Assembly (NCBI GenBank): GCA_011009095.1
Contig: VTPC01091298.1
Coordinates: forward strand, 10,917-74,916
Origin: Ignelater luminosus
Taxonomy: Eukaryota; Arthropoda; Insecta; Coleoptera; Elateridae
Length of the DNA stretch: 64,000 nucleotides
Direction: 5' to 3'
In this document: piece by piece, positions 56,251 to 64,000 of the stretch
How positions within the stretch are numbered: the stretch's first letter is position 1
How the letters are laid out: every line of letters begins with the position of its first letter
Notes under the pieces: generated by a model
The model's database searches: none
What the model saw: only the letters and a program-made list of their open reading frames with translations
What the model was told of the DNA's origin: nothing
Program-made: the position numbers and the translations under genes

Positions 56251-58737
56251 ATGGCGAATCCAGCAAGATGTAACTACCGCTTCTGGCACGCAATACACTG
56301 TGAAAAAATCAAGACACTAGAAGAATTAAACACTGAAATGCAAGAATGTATTAAAAGAGACAATGTCCAATTAGAAGATTATCAAGGATTGGATCTTGAT
56401 GGTTGCATAATCGATTACTTAACACCAGAATTCTTTGAAGATAAAGATCATCTAGAAAAAGTTAAAATGATACATTGCACCATAGTGAAATTGCCATCAG
56501 GGTTATTTGAGAAATTAAAAAATGTGAAGGAAGTAAATATTGGATTCAACACTATTACTGATATTGATGAGAAGGTGTTTTCTGGGCTCAATAATTTAGA
56601 TAAATTACATTTCTATGGTAACAAAATTGATAAGTTACCTGAAAATATATTTGGTGATCTTGTTTCACTTACTGAATTATCATTTCATGCCAATGGTGTA
56701 AAATCGATCAACTCAGATCTATTTAAAAATAATAATCAACTAACTGAGATATCTTTAACAGATAATGATATTACATGTTTACCAAACAGTGTCTTTGAAA
56801 ATCTGTCATCACTAAGAATTTTAAGATTGGAAAATAATAAAATTGAGAGTGTTGATCAAGATGCTTTAAAAGGATTAAAAGCATTGGAAGATCTCTTTCT
56901 ATTCAAAAACTTAATTAAAGATCTTCCAAGTGGCGTTTTTCAAGATTTAGAGTCACTGAAACAACTTGATTTGAATAAGAATAATATTGAACAATTGGAT
57001 TGTAATATTTTTAGTGGGTTACATAACTTAACAAGTTTAGATTTGTCAAACAATAAAATAAAAGAAATACCAAGTAATTTATTTAGCAGTTTACAAAAAC
57101 TTGAAAGTTTAAAACTAAGTAATAACTGTATAGAGTCTGTAGCTCCAGGAATCTTTAAAGGTTTAAGAAATTTAATAAGAGTGAGCTTTTACAATAATTT
57201 GATTGAAAGTTTACCATCGAAATTGTTTGAAGACAATATTCAATTAACCCTTTTAAAATTAGGTAAAAATAGAATCCAGTATATTCAAAAAGAACTCTTG
57301 GAGGGATTAAACAACCTCCAAGAATTCAGTGCAGAAGATAATAATATAATCACGATTGAAGAATTCTCTTTTAAAGATCTTTGCAATGTTAATAAACTAA
57401 ATTTGCAGAATAATAAAATAGAAGTGCTAGAAAGTAATGTCTTTTCTGGCTTGCAGAGTTTAGAGCAGTTTCACCTGAGGGGAAATAAAATAAAACAACT
57501 TGCTGTTGGGGTATTTAAAGATCTTAAATCTCTTACATGTATTTCCCTGGAAGAAAACTGTCTGGAGGTTTTAAATAAAGGTGTATTTGATGGTTTAACA
57601 AAAGTAACCCAGTTACAGCTGTACAAGAATCAAATTGAAGTTATAGAACCTGCAATATTTGAAGATCTAAAATCATTGGAATCCCTTTTTCTTGGGGAGA
57701 ACAAACTGAAAAACTTGGAACTAGATACATTTAAAGGATTATCTTCACTTACTTATTTAACTTTAGAAGATAATCAAATCAATAATATGCCAAAGGGCCT
57801 ATTTGATAGTTTGCAAAGTTTAAGAAGTTTGTATTTATCATGCAATGTCATCGACAGTTTAGCTACTGAATTATTTCTAAAATTTGATAGCTTAACACAC
57901 TTGGATATTCGGAACACAGAACTAAGTGCTTTATATTCAGGTGCCTTTATTGGTTTAATAACGCTGTCTCAGTTGGATCTAAGTGAAAACAAGATCAATC
58001 TTATTGAACCTGGAGCTTTTAAAGGGCTTTCAAACTTAGATTACATGTCATTATATAAGAATAACATAACTGAATTAAAAGTTGATACATTTAAAGGGTT
58101 AGACAATTTAAATTATTTGGAACTAGGTGGAAATTCTATTAAATCTATGAATCCAGAAGTACTGAAACCTCTCTTACAACTTGCCACACTTCGTCTGAGT
58201 GGAAATCAGTTGGCAGCTCTCCCAGATAACATGTTGACTGAGTGTCATAATTTGAGCAGCATTGACTTAAGTGAAAATAATATTACAGAACTGCCACCTA
58301 ATATTTTTAAACCTGTAGAATCATCACTTACATTTTTAAGCTTGTCTCGAAATCAATTAGAAGAACTGACTAGTGAAACCATTAGAAATACTCCTAATTT
58401 ACAATATTTATATTTAGATGAAAACAAAATAAAAATGATAAAACCTGGAGCATTTGACAATTTAAAGTCATTAATGGAATTATTATTACATGATAATGAA
58501 ATAACAAGTGTAACAAGTGATTGTTTTACTGGCCTTAATGATATATATCGAATTGATCTGCGAAACAATCAAATTAGTGACCTAAGCATAAATACATTTG
58601 ATGGATGCAAGTCAATATCTAGCATTGATTTAGATGGCAATCCCTTACCAACTGAGGTTTTGGATCAGTTTAACTTGAAGTACCACAAACCAGAACCAAT
58701 AATATGTATTTGTCCTGGTCGAAAGCCTTCTTTCTAA
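56251..58737 (+). CDS. Leucine-rich-repeat protein, 828 aa, single exon
   Basis: Uninterrupted frame from ATG 56251 to TAA. After 43 residues containing Cys7, Cys17 and Cys33, the protein consists almost entirely of LRRs of the LxxLxLxxNxIxxLxxxxFxGL type. From residue 44 there are 31 full repeats, all 24 residues except one of 25 (668-692), plus a partial repeat at 789-807 and a short tail with PIICICPGRKPSF. Such arrays form a curved solenoid for protein binding. Related repeats occur in slit, chaoptin and acid-labile subunit, but those are secreted or membrane proteins. Here there is no signal peptide, transmembrane segment or LRR cysteine cap, so it is predicted to be cytosolic. An in-frame stop 24 bp upstream supports the start. 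Lack of introns suggests a retrocopy or a recently expanded lineage-specific gene. Ligand unknown. Confidence 0.93.
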   Translation: MANPARCNYRFWHAIHCEKIKTLEELNTEMQECIKRDNVQLEDYQGLDLDGCIIDYLTPEFFEDKDHLEKVKMIHCTIVKLPSGLFEKLKNVKEVNIGFNTITDIDEKVFSGLNNLDKLHFYGNKIDKLPENIFGDLVSLTELSFHANGVKSINSDLFKNNNQLTEISLTDNDITCLPNSVFENLSSLRILRLENNKIESVDQDALKGLKALEDLFLFKNLIKDLPSGVFQDLESLKQLDLNKNNIEQLDCNIFSGLHNLTSLDLSNNKIKEIPSNLFSSLQKLESLKLSNNCIESVAPGIFKGLRNLIRVSFYNNLIESLPSKLFEDNIQLTLLKLGKNRIQYIQKELLEGLNNLQEFSAEDNNIITIEEFSFKDLCNVNKLNLQNNKIEVLESNVFSGLQSLEQFHLRGNKIKQLAVGVFKDLKSLTCISLEENCLEVLNKGVFDGLTKVTQLQLYKNQIEVIEPAIFEDLKSLESLFLGENKLKNLELDTFKGLSSLTYLTLEDNQINNMPKGLFDSLQSLRSLYLSCNVIDSLATELFLKFDSLTHLDIRNTELSALYSGAFIGLITLSQLDLSENKINLIEPGAFKGLSNLDYMSLYKNNITELKVDTFKGLDNLNYLELGGNSIKSMNPEVLKPLLQLATLRLSGNQLAALPDNMLTECHNLSSIDLSENNITELPPNIFKPVESSLTFLSLSRNQLEELTSETIRNTPNLQYLYLDENKIKMIKPGAFDNLKSLMELLLHDNEITSVTSDCFTGLNDIYRIDLRNNQISDLSINTFDGCKSISSIDLDGNPLPTEVLDQFNLKYHKPEPIICICPGRKPSF

Positions 58738-58980
58738 AGATGTTTGTGGATGTAATTGTTGAAAAAAGTGAATTTCTATTTAAATATATTGTTCATAATT
58801 ATATGCAGGTAAAGATTATAGTATATGTTTATTTTTGTAAAAGATATGTTGTCCTAAAATGCACTGTATTTATTTAATTATGTAGAACAGAATAGTAAAA
58901 CAGTTGTCGAAGTTTATGAAGAAAACCGAAGCATTGTTAGTTATTTGTTTTATTCGTTCTTTAATACTATGTAACTTTCT

Positions 58981-58986
58981 AATAAA
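58981..58986 (+). terminator. Poly(A) signal of the LRR gene
   Basis: AATAAA 244 bp after the stop codon, the first canonical signal in the 3' flank. Confidence 0.65.
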
Positions 58987-59289
58987 AAAATATTTTTAAC
59001 TGAAAAGGCTTATTTAATTTAATAGAACAAAACATCAGTTTAGTTACTAATAATACTAAAAAATACATACTTATCACTTATCAGTAAAATCTTTTTGTTT
59101 TTGTTTTATTTTTAACTTTTTGATAGAAGTGACTCCAAATGAATATTTAAGAAACTGCAGTAATCCAATTTGTGTTAAAAAAAATATGATAAGGATTAAT
59201 AGATGCTTAAGAATTCTAAGATACTGTCAAGTTTTTGTTAAATAAGTATTGAACTACCAATGCAATAGAAAGAATATTTGCAAATTAAT

Positions 59290-60125
59290 AAATGGCATTC
59301 CTACTGTAAAATCACATTCGTTAGCACATTCGACCTCGTCAATTTTCACTGGCAAATTACTGGGTAAGCGAGTACACATATCAGTACTTTGTATGCTGGT
59401 ACTTTTTTTTATAATGAATGGTGTAATTGTATGACCACAAAATGACTGACCACCTGACTAGATGTGACAACTCCATGTGAGGTGTTCTTTTACCTTCAGC
59501 AAAAATTGACTTCAATGGTTCATGATCCATATAAATAAAAAAAAAATGCGTGCCTATTAAAAATTTGTGGAACTTAGTGACCCCAAATATGATACTTAGC
59601 GCCTCTCTGTGAAGTTAACTCTAGTTCCTTTGGACAGGAAGGAGCGTAGTCGATTCAAATGCAATTGGACAATCAACACCGTCAATTTCATTACTCAACA
59701 CAGAGCTGACACTATAGGAGTTGCTATCGTATGTTAAAATCAACGGCTTTTTCGGGCCAAACAAGACCAACAGACTTTTTTTTCAAAATTACCTCTTTAG
59801 TTTTCTTTAAGGCTTCTTCACACTGACTCGATCAAGACCAAGTAACACCCTTCCTTAACAATGAATGCAGTGGCTCTAAAATGTCGGGTGACATGTTTAC
59901 AAACTTATGGTAATAATTAAACAAACTCAGATACGACATGAGTTCACTGACATTATTAGGTCTGGGAGTGGCAGCTAACTTACTGACTTTAGACTTTGAC
60001 GGACGATGCAATTCCTCATTCAATTGATAACCTAGAAATTCCAAATCAAGGACAAAAAATTCACTTTTCTCTGGGTTAATCTTTACATTGTATTCGTTAA
60101 GACGAGACAAGACTTTGTGCAACGG
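59290..60125 (-). pseudogene. Ty3/gypsy pol relic (RT C-terminus and RNase H)
   Basis: The minus frame 60122-59832 reads VLSRLNEYNVKINPEKSEFF, LEFLGYQLNEELHRPSKSKV, NNVSELMSYLSLFNYYHKFV, and LHSLLRKGVTWS. This is the RT thumb and connection region of gypsy Pol. The RNase H part follows in decayed frames (KKTKEVILKKKSVGLVWPEK, ELTSQRGAKYHIWGH) down to roughly 59290. The RT palm with YxDD is missing, cut near the copia 3' LTR at about 60150, which suggests the copia inserted into this element or deleted its 5' part. Confidence 0.8.
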
Positions 60126-60149
60126 TACACTGCACGACTGATAATCCTC

Positions 60150-60309
60150 TCTTTAAGTTTTTATTTTAATATAAGAAAATATTATATAACTAAACCACAA
60201 GGAAAACGTCAATGAATAATTTGGCAAAGCAGAATAGGGAGGTAATCGTCAAGGTTACAATTTAACGGTGACATAAAATATAAAACATTATGATATCATA
60301 TTTCTAACA
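60150..60309 (-). repeat. 3' LTR of the copia element (left edge uncertain)
   Basis: On the minus strand the LTR starts TGTTAGAAATATGATATC at 60309, directly after a polypurine tract. It shares ATAATATTTTCTTA.ATTAAA with the 5' LTR remnant at 63584-63650. The two copies diverge after that point, so the 3' LTR end is probably truncated near 60150. Confidence 0.65.
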
Positions 60310-60319
60310 CCCTCCCTTA
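60310..60319 (-). promoter_or_regulatory. Copia polypurine tract
   Basis: Minus strand TTAAGGGAGGG lies immediately upstream of the TGTTAG LTR start, the expected second-strand priming site. Confidence 0.7.
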
Positions 60320-60339
60320 ATGTTTTATCTTTTTAAAGA

Positions 60340-63300
60340 AATACATAATTAATCTAAAGGTCCCTAGGTCCCTCCTTTAGCCCTTCCTCTCCTCGTTCGA
60401 AAACTAGGCATAAATTCATAGTGCCTTTCAGGTATCGTAAACCCTATTTGCCGCAGTCCAATGCGTTTCATTGTAATAGGTATTAAATTGACTCCATGCA
60501 CTGGCTGCTTGCGCAATGATGTCCTTTTGTTTTTGTACTGATATAAGCAGGGTTCACTTTCTAGCCTTTTAGAAAGTAGTGATGTAAATAAGTTGTGTAT
60601 TTTCGAGTAGTGCGAGGATTGTTGTAAGCCATGGTATAGCTCTCTTTAAAAGACATACTTTGTTTTCCTCTCCTTTAACAATAAAGTCCTCTGTTTACTC
60701 TATGTACACTTTTTCGTTGAGGTCGCCATTTCGAAAAAACCGTCTTTCAAAGGCACCCGCAAGATTTTTTCCGGGGGGGGGGGTGGTAAAATAAAGGTTG
60801 CCGTCCAATTCCATGTTTGTCGACAGCATAAAATTATTTTTTTGTATATATTTAATTGTTTTTGCAAGCAAATGACCCCCTTGCTCCCTCTCCGGGCTCA
60901 GTTGCCGTTTTTACATCGAGGTGGTCAATATAAAGATCTAGTCCACTGCCAAGGCTAACAGAAGTCTAACTAAGCAGTTTCTCACTACTGGAAAAAATGT
61001 TTTCGTATAATCTGTTCCAAACCTCTGACTGACCCCTCTGGCAACCAGACGGGCTTTGTGCCTTATTACTTTTTCTTTTACAATCCCGTTTTAGTTTGAA
61101 AATTTATTTACATATCATCACATTCATGTTTTCAGGTCTCTCGGCCAATGCCCAGGCTCTATTTACTTAAAAAAAAGATATCTCTCCTCCATAGCAGCCC
61201 TCCAACTGTCAGCATCTTTAGAAGGTCTGGCTTCAGTTACTGTCAGTGGCACAGAGGTATTACAAATCACGTTGTAAACCTCAAAATCAGTAAAGTCTTT
61301 TTGTTTTCTAGTTTGTTTAGGATATCTTCTTTCTGTTTCATTCACAACTATTTCATTTTCAGTTTCCAGATCATAACTATCTTTCTTATCAGCTGCATTT
61401 TCCTAATCAACTGCATCCTACTGAGCAGTTTGATTGGGTAGATTGCTGGGATCATGTGTTTTCGTATCACATCCACTCAACTGAATTTCTACTTGCGTCT
61501 TTTTTATTTCAGAACAGTTGTTACTATCATTTTGTTTTGTAAAATAACAGTTTTCAATCAATACTACATCTCGAGAGTTTGTTATCTAGTGACAGGATTG
61601 ACTAAACGATAAGACTTAGATTCTGTATTATATCCAACAAAATTAGTTTTTTGTTTTTGAAGTCTAATTTGTCTTTAAGCTGTTTTGGAATGTGGAATGG
61701 CAGTGCAGTCAAAGATTTGAAGATGACGTAGATCTGCTTTGCGACCTGTTTATTTTGGAGTAATGTTTTCTAACGCCTCAGTTGGTAACAGCTTTTTTAA
61801 CTAAACGACTGTATTAGCCACTTCAGCACAATAACTCTTACTTAAACCAATGTTGCTTAGTAAGCATCAAGTTTTTTCCATATTGTTCAATTGGCCTTTT
61901 CACTGACACCATTTTGAATAAAGGGTCTTGGTTTGGTGTTTTATGCCGTGTCCACTCAGGTAATCTGCAAACTCTTCACTTGTATACTCGCCACTTCACT
62001 TCATTCTCAACTAAGACTTACAGTGTTAGAATTTTTCAAATACCTCAGTTTCGTTTTTTAATACATACCCAAAAGTTTATCTTGTGAAATCGTCTATGAA
62101 TGTTAGCAGATAGCGTGCTGCAGTGTGTGATTTTTCAGCGGGTCCATACAAATCGGAATAGATCAGTTCCACCACTTTGCTTGCACGAATACCTTTCTTT
62201 GATTTGTTAAATGGTGTTCTGGTTTGTTTGCCGTTAATACATAGTACGCATGGATTTCCTTCTCCGTAGTATTCTATGCCAGTAGCCATTTTATTTTTCA
62301 ATAGTGTCATGAACTTTCTGTTCAAACGGGCTAATCGTTTATGCCAAAGTTCTTCCTTGTCCATGTAGACATGCATTTGCTAAATATTTACTTCCATTTG
62401 CTTCAAGTCTGTACAGTCCATCAGAACAATCACCATGAGCTTTGACCTGGCCCGTAATGTTGGATTTTTCATCTTGGTAGATATCATCTTTTTCTGAAGT
62501 AAACACAATGTTTAAACCCTTTGCCGTCATCTGGCTCACTGAAAGTAAATTCAAACCTACACCTGAAACGTACAACACATCTTTAATTGAAACACTTTAG
62601 TTATTAATGTTTATGGATGTGTCTCTTACTCCATCACACTGTAGATTTTTATTATCTGCTAGTATTATCTTATGCTCTAGCATAATTGCTCTGGTCTTTA
62701 TAAGATATTCCTTTCGTCCTGTCATATGATTTGTGCAACCAGAGTCAGTATACCAGCTGAAGGGTTCAGTTTTTGTGGTCAATGCAAAAAACATAGCCCA
62801 ATTGTTTCCAACATTTTTACTTTTATTATGACTTTTATAATCACGTTTTCCTTTGTTTTGCTTTTTATTTTTCGAATTACATTTAAAGGTCTTGTGTCCT
62901 TGCTAGTACATTTGTAGCATTTTAAAATAAATCTTTTGTTGTATGGTTTTCATTTTGTTGTCAATGCTACTTTTAGTTAATTTTTATCTAACTTTATGTC
63001 TTCCGGGAGTAATCTGCCCCCGAGTCCTCCAAAGCCAATACCGTTGGTTAATATGAAGCTGGCAATCTGTTTGACATCAGGACAGCTAAGAACTCATCTT
63101 CAATTTGCTGAGCAGTAGTTATTATTTTTGTAACGTAACCCTTAACGGCTGATATTGAAATAATTTTATGCTAAACAAAATCCTCAGCAAACTTAATGTT
63201 CTAACAAGTCCCTAGTCTTCATAAGCTTTTTGGAGGTTATTCCATGCCTTTTTGCTGTCTTTGCCTCTCTGATATGAGCGTAACATGATTTTCTAACATG

Positions 63301-63449
63301 TAAACAATTTTCAGCCAAAGCTTTTTGTACCTTTTAGGATCTACAGCAACACTGTTTTTATCTGTGCCAACTCTTCTCATGGTAAGTTTCCAATCGTTAT
63401 AAATGAATACACCATCTAGTAGTTCACTACTCGTATTTTTGTCCACCAT
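60340..63449 (-). pseudogene. Ty1/copia Gag-Pol, degraded
   Basis: Minus strand order: Gag start MVDKNTSSELLDGVFIYNDW (63449), helical Gag (KAWNNLQKAYED, VRTLSLLRILFSIKL), zinc-knuckle region (CYKCT...GHKTFKC near 62915), protease FSWYTDSGCTNHMTGRKEYL (62760; DSG), pre-integrase YVSGVGLNLLSVSQMTAKG, and integrase (ELWHKRLARLNRKFM, CVLCINGKQTRTPFNKSKKG, VELIYSDLYGPAEKS, LTFIDDFTR). The RT part has DADSWRAAMEERYLF (61200), [20 protein letters not shown] and [10 protein letters not shown], then FIVKGEENKVCLLKRAI. The YVDD box and most of RNase H are deleted. The internal region is about 3.1 kb instead of the usual 4-4.5 kb, with many stops and shifts. Confidence 0.88.
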
Positions 63450-63570
63450 CGTGTATATTTAAAATTAAATATCACTCAATATAAAAATATAAAGTTATAA
63501 AACACTGAACACACACAAGCAAAAAACTCATTTTGTCTTCTTTGTTATGAGCCTATTTTACATTATGCTG

Positions 63571-63583
63571 GTGTCCATAACCT
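63571..63583 (-). promoter_or_regulatory. Copia primer-binding site
   Basis: Minus strand AGGTTATGGACACC just inside the 5' LTR resembles the GGTTATGGGCCC-type copia site, which pairs with an internal (anticodon-region) stretch of initiator tRNA-Met. Confidence 0.6.
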
Positions 63584-63650
63584 GATGGGTTGTAGAAAAA
63601 CGCAAAGACAATTGAATGGAAAAAGTATTTTAATGTAAGAAAATATTATA
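63584..63650 (-). repeat. 5' LTR remnant of the copia element
   Basis: Minus strand sequence ends TTTTTCTACAACCCA before the PBS and shares ATAATATTTTCTTACATTAA with the 3' LTR. It is cut at 63650 by a mariner-like insertion; the remainder of the LTR presumably lies beyond the window. Confidence 0.65.
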
Positions 63651-64000
63651 TTGGGTAGTCCTATTCAAACAGGACCACACATTTATTTAAATATTTTAAA
63701 AACTACAAATGATAAACTCATGATAATTTAGATTTATGTACTATATTGTCCACCACTGTCGATCACCCTTTGCCATTTCTCAGGCATCATGGAAACACCT
63801 TGATATAGGCCACGCCCCAAACCATCTTGCAAAACCTCATCAATCCTATTTTTGAAGACATCAAAGTTGACTGTGACCGGCGAGGTGTACCGAGACTTTC
63901 TGGCTCGCAATATTCCAAATTGGATGGCGGCACGCAACGTCAAGAAGCCCATTCTCTCACATGACAATGTGCGTCCACACATTGCCAATGTGGTGCGTGA
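63651..64000. mobile_element. Mariner-like element, left part, with two opposed transposase fragments
   Basis: The element starts TTGGGTAGTCCTATTCAAAC after a TA (63649-63650). On the minus strand, about 63870-63745 encodes a transposase C-terminus (FKNRIDEVLQDGLGRGLYQG, VSMMPEKWQRVIDSGGQYST). On the plus strand, 63873-64000 encodes TGEVYRDFLARNIPNWMAAR then ILSHDNVRPHIANVV, the second-Asp catalytic block of a Tc1/mariner transposase. The two point away from a junction near 63870, so the element is rearranged. It continues past the window edge. Confidence 0.65.

Noticed and set aside
58353-58568. Minus-strand frame inside the LRR gene
   Set aside because: Antisense shadow of a long conserved ORF.
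1-64000. tRNA, rRNA or other structured RNA genes
   Set aside because: Scanned by eye for tRNA A/B-box patterns and rRNA motifs; none was convincing. A tRNA or covariance-model scan would be needed to exclude them.

Overview
This window looks like AT-rich nuclear DNA from an insect, and a beetle is my best guess. It shows small GT-AG introns, AATAAA poly(A) signals, a CYP6-like cytochrome P450 and a dense, multi-layered load of insect-type transposons. No bacterial operon, rRNA, tRNA or CRISPR structure was seen. Only two genes look intact and host-like: a three-exon P450 (24898-26548, 514 aa) and a single-exon leucine-rich-repeat protein (56251-58737, 828 aa). Nearly everything else recognisable is a broken mobile element.

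Layout. 0-10 kb: AT-rich DNA, DUF4817-type DDE transposase fragments, a 690-bp inverted-repeat element, and a Ty3/gypsy relic (gag, RNase H, integrase) joined to a 5'-truncated LINE. 10.2-15.7 kb: a 5.5-kb hAT element with a perfect 8-bp target duplication. Inside it sits a 2.7-kb element with TIRs and CACTA-like subterminal repeats. That inner element carries a DUF4806 gene and a transposase-like gene whose central 1.25 kb appears inverted. 17-24 kb: two copies of one TA-flanked MITE, and one copy of a diverged 1.5-1.7-kb repeat whose partner lies at 36.7-38.2 kb. 24.9-26.7 kb: the P450. 27.7-30.5 kb: a hAT remnant containing a mariner. 30.6-36.2 kb: an unnamed mobile ORF relic, two LINE relics and another DUF4817-family fragment.

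38.6-40.9 kb: a minus-strand LINE whose endonuclease region is interrupted by a GC-rich block of tandem repeats. 41.7-44.6 kb: a decayed transposase-like ORF of a multicopy insect type, with a candidate intron. 47.9-49.4 kb: a LINE with an inverted 5' piece. 51.1-54.3 kb: a mobile-element fragment and the remnant of an errantivirus-type envelope gene. 54.5-55.9 kb: an inverted-repeat element split by a 740-bp hAT-type MITE. 56.3-58.7 kb: the LRR gene. 59.3-64 kb: a gypsy pol relic, a minus-strand copia element with PBS and PPT, and a mariner-like element inserted in its 5' LTR.

The two host genes share no evident pathway: one is a membrane-anchored monooxygenase, the other a repeat protein with no signal peptide. 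The mobile elements tell a layered insertion history: inner elements are younger than the elements they split, and most are non-autonomous now. Coordinates of degenerate elements are approximate unless target duplications are stated.
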